A stretch of DNA of 64,000 bases, taken from NCBI GenBank assembly GCA_963971425.1, contig OZ020515.1, positions 11,672,291-11,736,290 on the forward strand, in the 5' to 3' direction. The position numbers and the translations under genes were made by a program. Source of the stretch: Bryoerythrophyllum caledonicum (Eukaryota > Streptophyta > Bryopsida > Pottiales > Pottiaceae). The notes below the pieces were generated by a model that ran no database searches, was not told where the DNA came from, and was given only the letters and a program-made list of their open reading frames with translations. Positions 31,440 to 47,356 of this stretch are shown here, piece after piece. Within the stretch, counting starts at the first letter, position 1, and each line of letters starts with the position of its first letter.

Positions 31440-34400
31440 CCATTGGCCCTACGTAGAATGTTGTGCGCCAGGATTTCACAAACTTCACGTCTCACGTGGA
31501 CAGAGTGACAGGAAAAAACTTCAAAGTCTAGAAGTTTCAAATGACCATTATGTTCCGAGCAAAGAAAGTCCTTCGAATTGTGGATGATTTTTTTGCTGAG
31601 GAAGCTAGTGAAGATCGAGAGGATTAGGCAAATTGAGAAGTTGGATGCTATTCTCTGATCTTATCTGCGATTGACCCTAAGATCATAAGAAGATTAAGAA
31701 ATAGCGGCACCTCTAACCAAATGTGGTGTCGTTTGTGCACAGTTTTTTGAGTTGAACGCCATTGAGAACATACAGCTGCTGCAACAAAAAATTATGAGCT
31801 CAAAATGAAACCTCGATTAAAAGTCATGGATCACATTAGCGTAGTGAAGGGGCTTGCAAGCGAGCTCAACAACTTAGGAGATACCATCTCTGAACAAGTG
31901 ACCATGTGCAAGGTAAAGTGTTCTTTACCTTTAGATTTTGGACACATAATATTTGTGTGAGATAGTGTCCTACAACACATGCAGTCAGTGGAAACTCTTA
32001 TGCTCTGATTCTTAACGGAGGAAAGTCAGAACTCCATGGAAGGAGAAATTGAAGACGAAGGTGGAAAACACTTTTTACTAGTCGCCGCCTGCATTCTAGT
32101 GCCAACTAGAAAACCGTGACATTTGAAGAGAGGAAGCAAGCATAAGAGAACTAATGAGGTCATCAAAATACCCTCCAAGGACGTTTCAAGCATGGTACTT
32201 TTAGTGGATTTTGTGCTTGGGCAAGGTGATTTGAGCCTAGGCAACCTTGGAGGGCGTTACCATTGTCCAAGCAAAGTACAAGCCATGTATGCATAAAGCG
32301 TTGATTCATCACCAAACAATGTTGATGTGGAAAAAGGCATGCCTTTGTGGCACCTTTAAACAAGGTTAAAAAACAAGTATATCATCATGTAATGGTCCTG
32401 TTGTACATGGTCAACAAATATTTTATCAATGAGTCGTCCTCTTGGTGTTTTGAAATAATTTAATTAAGATATATGGACACTAAGAATTTTTTTTTTAGGA
32501 TAAGAGTACTAAAGCATTACTGGACACGGCTCTATTGGGATTCATCCATATAGACGGTGTGGCACCAATACTGCCATCTCACCTGTTGATTCAATAGTGT
32601 ACCCAATGTGCTACAACAGTTCTCTATCTAAGGCCTTCTCATGACTTCAAAAGTTATCTAATGCAAGTCGCATTGCAGAATTCATTAAAACTACCAAGTG
32701 TAATTGTTGTAGGTAGAAATGGCATTGGGAAAGAGATAGATAGTGCACTAGAAACTGACGATGAGAAGTTAGACGTCAAGAACAATCAAAGAACAATATT
32801 GCAAGAGAAGCTGATACAAAGAGTGAAGCGCATGTTGTTGATATCAACAACGACCAAGACAATTCGGCCTTCATGGTCCATGCAGGCAACAATTCAGACT
32901 TTACCGACGTGTGGTACACGGACGGCAGCGCAATCGAGCATATGACTCACCATTTAAAATGGTTTTACTCTTTTTCTGAAATTTTAGAAGGGAGGTGGCT
33001 GGTCACGATTGCAAATAATTGGGGTTTATAGGTGCGTGGTGTAGGGCAAGTGAAGATCATATGCTTGGTGGACAAGCGTTGAAAGCAAATAACCATGGGA
33101 CAAGTCCTTATGTTCCAACCCTCTCCAAGAACCTCTTCTCGGTGGGCAATGCAATGGACAAAGGTTTTGATTCCATGTATACAAGACATGCTTGCTATCT
33201 TACTTGGCACAATGGAAGAGGAAGGGTTGTCATGACATGGGTGAGAGCAGACTGCCTCTACGAACTAGATATCTTTGTCATTGCACCAAGGAGCCAAGCA
33301 AATCTTGCCTGCGACACAGGTGCATCATAAGCACTACAGGCTTTCTCTACTAAACGCCATAAACTTTGGCATCAAAGATTAGACCACGTCAACACTGCAA
33401 TAATCATACAAATGCACACTCATGCGCACGTTGATGGTCTTAATCTACCATCACACGCCTTATCTGACATTCCTTGCAAATGATGCTCTTTGGGCAAAAA
33501 ACATCGCAAGGTTTTCCCAAAGCAATGTTCCATGCCAAGAGCTGTAGTACCTGGAATATTCTTTCATATTGATGTATGGAGCCCCATAAGCAAGATGTCT
33601 TTTGGAGGGTCAAAATATATTGTTATTTTAAAAGACAATTGCATGGGCTACTATCTTGTTTATTGTGTTAAAGGAGAAATCGGAAGCTTTTGCCAGCTTC
33701 AGAGCCCTTAAAGCTACTCTTCAGAGACAAGCTGGAAACAATATTTAGCTTACTCGAGCTCAAGTGGGACCCATACAAGCCATAGTTCCAATGATCGGAG
33801 ATCAAACGAGGACAACTAAGGAAGAACATGCTACATTGCCGCCTTATCCAGCCTATTCTCCTTGCTCAGTCCGGATCAAACATGCACCAATGAGGTATCA
33901 TGACTACATGTTCCAAATTCATTTGCCTGAGTAGCTGCCTTAGAGCTCCACTACCTAAGGACCTTGACTCTTACGACGTTGTTTTCTACTATGCTAAAGC
34001 TCACTATTGGCACACAACAATGAAATGAAGTACAAAGCCTTGCTCAAGGCAAATACATAGAAGCTAGTCCGTCTACCTGCCGGGAGAAAAATAGTTGCCT
34101 GCAAATGGGTGTACCGTATTGCAAAAACAAATCATGACGGAAGTATTGCAAAATATAAGGCTATGCTTGTAGCAAAGGGATTCACATAGACAAGAGGAGT
34201 TGATTATGATCAAACCATCACTTTTGTCATCAAATACAAATCAATTTGTACCATGCTTGCCTTGGCTGTGCAACACAACATGCATCTAACTCAATTTGAC
34301 ATCTAGAACGTGTATTTGGACGGCCTACCTGACTCCATTATTTATATGAACCAACTCCCTAGTTTTGAAGTTTCAGGAGAAGCTAGTGCCATCGTTGCGT

Positions 34401-34502
34401 GCCTTCTTCTTCGCAACTTATATGGCTTATAACAATCAAGTTGCATATTAAATTCTATATTTGATTAGTTCCTTACCAAATTCAAGTTGCAGCCAAGTGA
34501 AG
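31440..34502 (+). mobile_element. Ty1/copia retroelement fossil
   Basis: In plus-strand order there are gag-like parts (about 31500-32100), a protease-integrase junction region (about 32860-33000), integrase parts (about 33020-33700) and reverse transcriptase (about 34040-34440), including the 'VACKWVYRIA' and 'HLTQFDI.NVYLDG' type lines characteristic of copia. Integrase before RT fixes the family. The copy is old and broken, with many breaks. It ends where family C copy 2 begins at 34503; RNase H and both LTRs were not found. Confidence 0.8.
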
Positions 34503-36109
34503 TCAACCTTGTGAGGTTGTGAGAGGTGTAGGTGAGGTTGTGAGGTGAGCGGCGACGGTGGAGGATTGTGAGAGGCGTGGGTGAAGTTGTGAGGAGGTTG
34601 CGGCGAAGTTGTGAGGAGGTTGTGGCGAGGTTGTGAGGTTAAGAGAGGTGGTGCATTGAAGTAGTTGTGAGGTTTTAGGTTTTTGTAGTCCCGACACGTT
34701 CAATTAGGTTTTGTATTTCAATCATTGACTGGAAGTGACGATGTTCCTGGGCTTAGGTTGAGGGATTCACTATCCGAACACGTTTTAAGATCAGCTCCTC
34801 AACATCAACGTCAAGGTTGATGTCAGAGTCCTTGACCCGGCGTCTCAGCTATCACTTCTGGTTAATGAGATAAATAGAAGCAAGAGACGGAGAAAGGCTT
34901 TTTGCGGATTTGGTTGGCTTAGGAAAACGACCCCGTCCGAGCCACAAGGCAAGTCTTAGGAAAGGTATCCATGAAAGGAACACGGAAGGGTGAACAAAAA
35001 AAACCCACTAATGGAATGTGAACACATGCATCGTAACACCCACAATTCCAAAATTTTGGAATTAATAAATTGTTTTTATTTATTAACTGTTTTAAATATT
35101 TTCTTGTGGAACAAACTTCTAGTAACATACAACAAGTGCAATGCACAGGAATAAGAAGGAAAGGTGTTTATGAAAGGAAGAGGGAAGAAAGAATGAAGAA
35201 AACAAACTAAGGGAAAGCCAACAGACGCATTGCAACAAACCACGGTTCCAAAGTTGTTTTTTTATTTTTTATTCAGTTTTACCTGTTTATACTCAAACTG
35301 TCTATACTCAGATCTATGGATATCTCAAATCCTTTCTCAAGATATCAAAACCAATGTTCTGTACATATTGATACCTCTAAAAATGCAACCTAGTCCAAGA
35401 CGTACCGGCATTGGTAGCTTGTCCGGCCGCATTCCATAAAAGTGTTCCCGTCTCCCGATCGGCAATCACCTTGCATGGTTGTACGTCCTTCAACGTGTCT
35501 TTTGCATCTCGATCGCGCCACCCGCTCTTCTGTCCGGTCGCGGTGCACCCAAACAATGTTCTGTCTCTCGATCTCCCCACACGCAACAACTGTGCGCTCT
35601 GCCGGGCCGGATGCTGACCTTTGCCACCGTCGTCCATAGTAGGCGGGCGCTGGCCCTTCGAATGATGCACGCCTTAACATAGGTGTAGCCCCCGCCGAGG
35701 GTTTCAACCTCTTCCGTCCGCCCCTGCAATACAATGCTACTCTCAACCTCCCTCACCACAAAACCTAAGCACCCTAAACCTTGCCGGAATATAGCAAGAT
35801 AATACCCACCGTAAACCTCACAACCCCGCCCCTCACAACTTCACCACCATACCCTAAAACCTCACAACCACTTCAATGCACCACCTCTGTTAACCTCACA
35901 ACCTTGCTGCAACCTCTTCACAACGTCACCCACACCTCTCACAACCTCACAACCACTTCAATGCACCACCTCTCTTAACCTCACAACCTTGCTGCAACCT
36001 CTTCACAACTTCACCCACACCTCTCACAACCTCACAACGTCCATCTCACAATCTTACGACCTCACCCACACCTTCCACAACCTCACAACGTCACTCTTAA
36101 TTTGAAGGA
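34503..36109. mobile_element. Family C foldback/MULE-like element, copy 2
   Basis: The interior (about 34680-35820) matches copy 1 (about 10190-11310) almost continuously in the same orientation, including the GTAGTCCCGACACGTTCAAT line, GATAAATAGAAGCAAGAGAC and CCGCCGAGGGTTTCAACCTC. The ends are inverted GTTGTGAGG / CCTCACAAC runs, shorter than in copy 1. The right end has a nearly 100-bp internal tandem duplication (CACAACCACTTCAATGCACC twice). It lies at the broken edge of the copia fossil. Confidence 0.65.
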
Positions 36110-37586
36110 TTCTCGTATTGTTATTGAAGTTACCAATCATGTTCCATTAGAAGAATTTCAAAATCGAATCCACATTGGCATTAGGGAGCAAGAGAAGGTT
36201 TGTAACTAGTTCCTATACCCATTGTGACAGGTTTTTAATACTAACTTAGATAATTTACACCTCGCGAGAGTAATCACCAGCAGGAATATCTAAGCTTGTC
36301 CATCCTTCCGTCTTGGTATCAAGCATCTCTACCACGTGATGCCTAGAACTGTCTAGTGCATGCTTGAACCACATAACCTTCAGCTTGTAGTGCCTTGTGT
36401 CTTGATCCATGTCAATTTGTAGCAGCTCCACCAATCACATGGACATCCCATCCAACACAAATGTCTTTATGTGATGCATCAGCCATCATGGGTTTATAGA
36501 AGACAACATGGAGATGGAAGGGATACTCCTCTACGGCCATGTTCCTCCAGCAAGCACAGAGGAAGCACATCAACTCGCCACCTGCAAGGGTCATCAAGTG
36601 GAAGCGGCTTCTTCGATTACAACCCCACCAAGAGCTTGTAGGAGAGCTAATAGATGTCCCACTTGTTGGTGCCCATGTTGTAGAGCTTAATCCAAAACAG
36701 CCTCCACGGGCTGATGTCGTCACAAATGAGGGCAACCATCATAGAGCTCATTTTTCCTCAAAGCTCCCTACACCGGGACCTAGTTTCCACCAAATTGTGC
36801 TTCCAGCAAGTCGAAAGGTAGTGGAGGCGGTAAATTTCCGACACTAGCAGCTTTGCAAACACGACCTCCAGCACTTCTTTTTGCAAGCAGCTCTAGATTG
36901 CATAGTCTAGTTGTGGACATGGACTAATGGCTGCCTGTCAAGTCTTCCTCGAAGATGAACACTCATCTCATTGATTCGAGGCGGAGCCACAAACTTAATT
37001 ATGGCTCTCATCTTTGGAGCAAAAGAATCTTCTCCAGACCTCCCTAATATCACCTCATCTAGCTCATCTGTCATTCCTTATACGTTTATTGTTGCTTCAT
37101 CTGACACGGTACGAAGTGGTGCATTCTTCCTTCCCATCTTTAACTCCCCTTAGACAACAATATCAAAACTTCTCTAGACCAAACTGGCCACACATGACAT
37201 GTTCCATGTTCGAGTACACATAGGATAAGGTTATGATTGAACCTATCCATCAAGCCAATCACACACAAAATTCCACTAGCAACTCATAAGAGACCTTGAC
37301 AAGAAAAATTCCACACTTTGTTAATGTTATGCCACAGAATTACAATGTCGTCATGTGCACAAACCCTGGATCCATCTCCAATTACTCCTTCAAGCAACAT
37401 CAAAAGTAAATAACATGAACATTTGATTTTTGCATTTATACATGTTTACTTACCTGGGAATTGCCCTTGGCTCGTCTGGGGTGACAAAGGTCTATCAGTT
37501 TCAAAAATATCTTTAACAATATACAAGTAGGTTTCAATGAGGCTTGAGGGGGCTTATACAGGGGGTCCACCATGTAAAGTAAAAGA
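36110..37586. other. Non-coding or unrecognised stretch
   Basis: Overlapping small ORFs on both strands (36.4-36.85 kb) show no family features. The stretch may be the remnant of the copia or another element. No repeat ends are visible. Confidence 0.4.
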
Positions 37587-37598
37587 GACTTTTCTATT

Positions 37599-37766
37599 AA
37601 GAAGAAGAAAAACTCCGGTCTTTGTTTGAAAGGCCGGAGTGAATAAAGTGTTTATTCGTTCCACCACTAAATCTATGTCCACAAGACATAAGTTTAATAG
37701 TATGGAACTACTTCCCTCTCTCTCTCGGGCAGACACTATGTAACCAGGGACCAGGAGCCAGTAACC
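37599..37766 (-). mobile_element. 5'-truncated SINE (copy S2)
   Basis: On the minus strand it matches the 3' body of SINE S1 and ends in a TTTTTCTTCTTCTT tail at 37599. It is flanked by a perfect 12-bp direct repeat GACTTTTCTATT (37587-37598 and 37767-37778). The tRNA head is missing, as expected for incomplete reverse transcription. Confidence 0.75.
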
Positions 37767-37959
37767 GACTTTTCTATTGCTATACAATAATTAAGATAAA
37801 ATCCAACTTAAATGAAGTTAAATGTAAGGAACTTTTGTTAAAATTAAAATCAAAAGAGGTTTCTGCAGAATTAAAAGAAAGGAAATTCTACATCAAATAA
37901 AATAAAATTCTAGCAGAATAGATCAATCTCTCCTTGTAAAAGAAACAAGTTTTGCTAAC

Positions 37960-38400
37960 AAGAATTAAATCCGAAGAGAAAAGGAACGCGGATGAGTTTC
38001 ATCCGGCCCTCGCGTTCAGTCAAATTTGTGTGTTCGTCTGCTCCGCTCGAGAGAGAGATCGAGCTCGCATCGTCGCTGGGTCTATGTTTCTTTCATTCCA
38101 CGGAGACTCTCTTGCCTCGCCGTTGCTTCCGCCGCGCAGGCTGCCTTTTTCCGCCGCTCTCCATCGAGCTACTGCACGGCTACCTATGATTCTGCATCCG
38201 CTTTAGTGATATGTGTGCATGGGCGTTGAGGCGGAATTGGGATATGCCGGTGCTGTGGCGTCCCGGTCCCGCTGTGAGGAGTTAGACGAATGGATGCTGT
38301 TCAAAGGGGTCTCCGGCCTCGCACTCGCCTCCAGTCATCGAGGCCTCGCACTCGCCCCAGCAGGTACATCTAGGTCTAATATATTTGTCATGTGAATAGA
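37960..38400 (+). other. GC-richer exon-like stretch, function unknown
   Basis: A local rise in GC and codon-like composition, with an open frame from ATG 38213 to a donor-like CAG|GTACAT at about 38363, hints at a 5' exon. It does not join in phase with the exon at 38541, so a gene model is not supported. Confidence 0.25.
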
Positions 38401-38540
38401 GATAATAAACATACAAACTAAAGTGAGAAAGACAGCCCAATAACAATGTGAAAACCGCCAATGAAACAAATGTTGCTATCACATCTTACTGTACGACAAA
38501 TCCTCTTGTAAAATCGCGTGAAGAAAATCACATTGTTTAT

Positions 38541-38830
38541 TACAGTGTTGGGAAGAGAAGTCATGCTTCTCGTGGAACATGAACGGAAATTCACACCGTG
38601 TCAACATCCGAGTTGAAAGCCCAGGTGCAGATGTTGTTGCATTCGAGCTCTACTTCACCGTGATTGATGCTGGACCTTTTGAAGCTCCGGAGAAGCGCAT
38701 CTTGCCTGTGACTTACTCCGACAACCAGTTCCCGGGGAAGCTCTGGATGTGCAGGCCTCCTTCAAGGTGGGGAGCAAAGAGTGTGAGCCCCAAGCTGCAC
38801 TTGAGAAGTTGGAATGTTGCGGATACTGAG
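38541..38830 (+). pseudogene. Orphan exon of unknown protein
   Basis: After an acceptor-like TTTATTACAG, an open frame reads through SHRVNIRVESPGADVVAF, ELYFTVIDAGPF and GKLWMCRPPSRWG to a donor-like ACTGAG|GTTAGT. Codons and composition look real, but I cannot assign a family and no following exon was found before the TTAA element at 39.3 kb. It may be one exon of a broken gene. Confidence 0.35.
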
Positions 38831-39328
38831 GTTAGTTGTTCCTGAATGTTCACTTTCGCTGTACTTCATCTGTGGTTTCATGAATCAGGCTATGGATCTG
38901 TAGGTACTGTATGTAGGGATTATTCATGCCATCAGTTTTTAGGCACTTTTTATAGCTGTGTCCTAAGGCCTCTTGTTTGAAATTAAAATGGCACTTCAAA
39001 TCTCCTCTTTAGATACCCAATAGAATGTTAAAATGTGTATCCAAACTACTCCATGTTGGGGCAAAATTCTTCTTTTTATTGGTGCACAATCTGGTCCCCT
39101 TTTAGCGTAACAATCCATGCAACATACATGTAATAATCCATGCAACATACTTGTCATAATCTATGCAACATACTTCTAATAGTCCATGCAACATACTTTT
39201 AATAATGGTCTCTACAAAACTAAAATAACCACACTTTAGATGAATCCAAATCCACTCTTACAGGCACAGTTTTGTACCAAATTTTAGATGAACTCAAAAT
39301 GCGCAATTATCGTACACTCCCTTCTTAA

Positions 39329-40254
39329 CCCCTAAAGGACCACGACCTAATTCGCTCTAAAACCAGTCCAAAACTGCCACTGTCAAAAAGAGACATGAAA
39401 ATCACATTTTAAAGTGAATTTTGGATTTTCAACCGTAAGATCTTAAAATTGACTTCCACATGAACATGCCATCAAATTTTGGTTGCGATCCACCGCACGG
39501 ATTGATAGATTTTAGTGTTTAAAGTCAAAACAATGGTTCATTTTCATCCCTGCGTTGAGTAGATCAGCTGACTTTGACTTCATTTTGTATCAAATTTTTG
39601 CATTGTACAAGGTCTAAATCTTTTACCATTGTCTTAAGCATGATGTTATTTCCCAACACACCAATTTTTAGAGGTAAAAAAGGAGTGTAGCATATTCAAA
39701 ACAAGTGTGCAAGGAGTGGAGGTTCAAAAATTGCCATTTCACGTTTTATTCTTTTGTGAACTACGTACATAGTCAAATGATAATCCGAACGGTCATTTAG
39801 AAGGTTTTCACCATATATTGTTGTTGAAAAAAAAAAAAGTGAAAAATATGAAGATCTCTAGGTTATATGTAGAAAAGATGAAGTTTTTTTCCCCCGTTGC
39901 CCGAGAATGAGTGAAAATGTTTGACTTGGAATAAAATGCCTTTTAACACGAAAGACAAGATTTTTTTTTGAAAATTTCCAAATAAGGAAATATTCTTTTA
40001 CATGTGTGAAAAATCTCAATGTCAATAGAAACTTTTGTCAAAATTTTTGGAGGTGCCCGAAGTCCCACTTTTGGCTTTAAGTGGTACTAACTTTCAAACC
40101 ACAAATCCAAAAAAAAATAAAAAAATATCTCCACGAAGCTCTTATCAGATCCTATCTTGAAAAAAAAGTTGATTAAAAAAGGATTTTTTTTCGAATTGTA
40201 GGTACATGCCCAAAATCCAAAATGACCCCGGGGGGACGTTTGGTCCTTTAGGGG
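39329..40254. mobile_element. Family B TTAA-flanked element, copy B1
   Basis: This 926-bp element is flanked by TTAA on both sides (39325-39328, 40255-40258). Its ends share a perfect 14-bp inverted repeat CCCCTAAAGGACCA. It has no coding sequence. It is alignable with B3 (62461-63604) at both ends: a left part with CCAAAACTGCCA and CCGCACGGAT lines, and a right part with GGTACTAACTTTCAAAC and CTCCACGAAGCTCTTATCAG. TTAA duplications and CCC-starting ends are the hallmark of piggyBac-type transposons. Confidence 0.8.
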
Positions 40255-40763
40255 TTAACATGGGTGCTTCTATTTTCAACCTCAAAACAATCATAAGAAC
40301 ATCCGAAGCCACCAACATTGCAGCTCCTGTACCACAGATTACCAGCATTGATAATACATAAATACAGTCAAATCAAATAAACATCAAATCAACCTTTCGA
40401 TTATCAAGTGCCACAACTACTCTCATGTAGTAGGTAAAATGGTCAGAACGTCAAATTCATCAATCATGGAATGATATCGTTACAATACAGAGCTCCAAAA
40501 TCTACTCTATTAATCCCTGAAAGTGGTCCATTGCCAGAGCCAACATCCAAAGCTAGTGAAGCAAGAGAGAAGGTATGCACATAGCAAAACATCTTTCGAG
40601 AAAGTAGTCAGAAACCTACCGACAACAGCGGATCTGCTCTTGAGATTTATCTCTTGAAAAATCAAGCTCTTGAACTCCATCACTTGAATTAAAGCTCTTG
40701 AAACATCAAGCTCTTGAAAGGTTCATCACTTGAATTAAAGCAAGCGCTTGGATCCATCATCTC

Positions 40764-43700
40764 TCATACGCTTCCGGATGCAGAAGGAGGGGGTGCAGCA
40801 TCAGAGACGCCAGCTTGGGGGTACTCATCAAAGAGGGACTTGTAGATTTCGCCTGGACTCCGCGCCCACGAGTTCAATCTGGTGGGCTTCTCAGCTTCGG
40901 GAAGGACCGGTTTCTTGGGAGGTGTGGCATGAACGACGATGGGGAGCGACCACTCGCCCTTTCTGCGGTCGCTCACGTCGATCAGCAAGGGGTGCTCCAG
41001 CTTCTGCCAGTCCTTGGTCAGTGGGGTCACGATGAATTCAAACCGGAGGATCCACTCCAGCGACAGCAAGGGCGTGGTGATGGAAGCGGGGCCGTCCAGA
41101 GGTATCGAGAATAAGAACTGCGTGTTGATGACATCGTTCACTATCTCGAAGTACTCATAATAGGCCTGTAAGTTAGGTCACCAGATTAGAGGGTAGAATT
41201 CTACATCTGGACAAACTACAAGCAGCTACTGGACTGAATTATTTCACGTACCTTCGTTATTGTTGAAGAATATTTGCGAGAGGGATGCACTGCGGCTGGA
41301 TTCAATATCTCCCTTGTCTCTAAAACAGCTAGCACCTGTATTCAACGCATTACGCAACTCAACATTACATGATTGCTGAAGCCTGAGTGAATCACTCACG
41401 AAGTTGATCCTGGTGGAATTCTTCAATTGAGTTTACTGAAGCGTACCACAAACAAGCTACTAGTGTATTCCTTACAAAAGCAACTACCTAAACTAAGAGG
41501 GAAACCTAAGGGATCCACGTCAGACAGACTAGGAAGGGCTGATCATAGTATGGTTGGATGTGGCTTCCACAGTGCTCAGAAGGCACATGAATTGAAATAA
41601 GTAAAGAGTTGAGGGGTCTTACCTCCAAGCATCTCCTCCTGTCGTTGTGAAAAAACTGAAGAGTTCCAGCTACCTGGTCAGTGCAGAGTGACAACAGTAA
41701 GAACAAAGTATGCACTCCTCGGCAAATAGAAAAAACTGTAGTCGAAAGCTGGGTACACGTGAAAACAGCTTTCAGAATTAGGATACAGAGGACGGTCCGC
41801 TAATTGTTTGCAACTGGATCACAGAAAAATAATGTGTCGGAAAACACGCACCATATCACCAAAGTAATAAGAAGACGTTGGATTCTTGGGCGAGAACTTG
41901 ACTAATACTTCATCGTCCATTCGGATATTGTAGGACTTTCCTCGGCTATATGACACAGCTGCCCAAGGAGGAGCAATATTTGTCAGTTGGTGTGCAGCGC
42001 TGCTTCTCGATGTAAATATATCATATCTTCTCGGTCATGCCAACTCAAACTCAAGCGCAATGTGATTCCGGAAAACATCTCCAGAACAGCAAAATGAAGT
42101 GCAAATCATGAAGGTTTCTACAAATTCTAGAACGTACCAGCAGGCGAACGAGGAGATTCCGGAATGACCTCCTCCTCTACTCGATGGCCATGGCCATTAG
42201 CATGATGCCCATTCACACTCGCAAGAAATGATTCATTGGTCAAGCTGTCAAAACTGCATGCTCTTTTGCAGCTAGGCTGCTTCGATCCTGCCAAAAAAAA
42301 AAGGGACCATCAGATTTTTCATTCGACAAATTGCTGAAAATGTGGCAAGTCAATGCACATGTCGATGAATGGGAACTCACTTGCACTCAAATCAGCCATT
42401 GATGCAGATGTAGCAAGGGGGTCTCCTTTTCTGCTTGAAGCTGGAGTTGAATACGAAGTCTGGTCCAATTGCAGTGGGGTAGCCCGAGAGGCTATTGAAT
42501 AGGATCTGTCGAAGGGATCCAAGGAAACCGATTTTGTAGGGCTTGTGAACGTAGAGCCACCGTCGGACTTCGGAGTGCTCACTCTATCTTCCCCATTCCT
42601 CACATTGGCATCAGCAGCCCAAGCCTGAAAGCATAATATAATCACATAATCGTCATTGACATCGTTCAACTAAAAGCCACAGTAGTATGTCGAGTATTCT
42701 GCTAATTATGATTCAATCCATGCAGAACATAAAAATTAAGAGCACAGTACACCTAAAATATGTTCAGTGTGGTGAAACAGCAACACTTGGAAGTTCATGC
42801 TACTGAAATTCAAAAAGGTAAGAAAGAAGAGATATGATCATTGTAATTGCCAAAAAGTCAGCAGAGGAATAGTACAGCCAAACCCTTGAAAATAAAATCC
42901 AGTGTTATACAATATGGTCAACGTGAACACGACAAAAAATTACCCATGGATCCTCGCTGTTCTTCACTTTCCATTGAATATCTACTTCCAAGGCATATGG
43001 GGGTACGATTCCTGTAGAAATACGAACAATCGCTTTAAGAAGACCACATAACCGGAAAAGACCAGCAAAATCCTGACATGGAAAACCTATAAAAAAACAA
43101 AGATAATTGAGGAAACGTACCAGACTGGCCATAGTGCAACTCATCAGCAATGAGCCCATTGGTGTGCGGTAGTGTCCAGATTGGTAACAGGGTGCGCACT
43201 TCCTGAACACAGCGAACAAACATTTTTTGAGTAACGTGTGCACTTTGATATTCATCAACAAACAAAAAAGATTCAACGTAATGGAGCTTTAACATCAGAA
43301 ATCACAAAGCGATTAAATACTGGCTGCAAGATGCCACTAGAATGTGATATCTCGAGGCTTCATCAGTTTCAGAGGATAAGCAGGAATTGCAAAACCTTCA
43401 CATAAAATTGACTACATCCTGGTATCTAACATAAGATATACATCCGGAACCAACGACCGCCTTAACTTTAAGTGATATGCTAAACCCTGAATGTGTAAAG
43501 AACAAGTAACGGATATATACACATGCAAGCGCAAATATGTTGTAGCTTCATCGTAATGCCATGCCGACAAAAGTATGGTTCCCACATTTTACCCAATGAA
43601 TCGGTATACATACAAAGGAAGACTCAAGACATTTAGAAGAAGCTCGTCATAAGGAGAAGCAGTCAACTGCGACTCAATACAAGAACCACAAAATACTATT

Positions 43701-45027
43701 ATAAATGGAAAGTGAAGTCAGGAACTAAATCAGAACAAGAATATGATAACTGAAGCGAACAATGATATAGGGCACAGATACTGACCAGACGCTCCAAGCT
43801 CGAAGCTGCTGCATGCGGTGGAGAACTATGTCCATTCTCCTGCGCACACCGTGACCACCGAATCGAAGCAGTGATGTAGTAGAAATACCGCACTGCCTTC
43901 ACGACATCGCCTTTCAATGTTGGCGGTAAGACTCTCGGAAGCGTCGTGCGCACCATATCTGAAGCAAATGAACCAAACCAGTCAATCAAACATACCCAAT
44001 GCAACCATCAAAACCAGAACAGTTCCATGGCACTCACATGAGCTACTCGAGCCTGGCGAGATGAGCACATCCGAAACAATTATTGACGACGGGGACTTCA
44101 AAATCGTCCGCTCTCCTGCAGACAACAGGCAACGCCAAAGAGTCAGTACCATAGCTGCAATCCAAATGGTATTTGAGCTTAACCCGTTCAAGATGGTAAT
44201 GCTAGAACTCAAACTCTATCATGTCTCGCATATTAGCAAGAAAACAAATGTAATGCGCAGCTGAGAGCAAAAAAATGAGCACTGCAACACTGTATCCATG
44301 AACCTAATCGCCTGAACTTTCATCACTGCAACCTAAATATCTTTGTACTCAATCTATTTAAGATGGTTGTGCTAGAACTCAATCCCATCATGTCTCACAT
44401 TCAAATGAAATTATAAAACAATTATGTGCAGCTGGGAACAAAAGAAATGGACACTACAATGCTTCATTCGAGATGGTGATGCTACAATTCATGTCTCACA
44501 TGAATTTTGTTTTAAAACAGGTGCAGCTGAGAGCAAAAGAGATGGACACTAGAACCTAAGAATCGCCATTCACAACCAAATGCCAGGACATTCAAATTAC
44601 ATGTCGAATGTTGCAAAACCCTAAAGGAACACCAGGCAAGACTGGCATCGTGGAAGAAGCGAGAGAGACCCTGATGAGGAAGGCTCTCACCTTTGCGTTG
44701 CCGGGAGCCCGAGGGCGGCTTGGGAGTGATAAGCCAAGTGGGATCAATCTTTTCAATGCCGCGCACCTCCACCAACAAATCCGCCATCAACACGGCCTCG
44801 GCCGAGGGATCGCGCACCACCGTCTCGTTGGCGACCTCCACAGTGGCCACCACGGTATCGCCCGGCCTGTACACCTTGCGCTCCAGGGACAGCTTGAGCG
44901 ACGGCGGCGGCAGCGTCATCGGCCTCACGCGGGGCGAACCCGGCTCGCCCTGCCCCGGCTCCCCCGCTTGCTGCTGCGCCTTGCCCCTTCGCCCCAGGAA
45001 GGGAAATGACTCCATAGCTCCCCACAT
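40764..45027 (-). CDS. RGP1: RGP1 family protein (Ric1-Rgp1 Rab6/Ypt6 GEF subunit)
   Basis: Eleven exons on the minus strand: 45027-44691, 44115-44038, 43958-43786, 43202-43121, 43011-42944, 42624-42381, 42287-42138, 41958-41852, 41673-41623, 41335-41252 and 41165-40764. All are GT-AG and join in frame to 591 aa (587 aa if the second ATG at 45015 is used). The N-terminus has an arrestin-like strand RKVYRPGDTVVATVEV, and later parts give LPPTLKGDVVKAVRYFYYIT, PPYALEVDIQWKVKN and a long C-terminal domain with LLSLEWILRFEFI. These match the Rgp1 family, which pairs with Ric1 to activate Rab6/Ypt6 (RABH in plants) at the Golgi. A Ser/Thr-rich insert of about 100 residues (exons 6-7) looks disordered. 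Intron 1 holds a three-unit repeat. Confidence 0.85.
44188..44555. repeat. Degenerate tandem repeat in RGP1 intron 1
   Basis: Three units of about 100-150 bp each contain AAGATGGT or GAGATGGT, TGCTAGAACTCAA, CATGTCTC.CAT, GTGCAGCTGAGAGCAAA and GGACACTA lines in the same order. The units are diverged, so the duplication is old. Confidence 0.7.
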
Positions 45028-47356
<2,329 letters not shown>

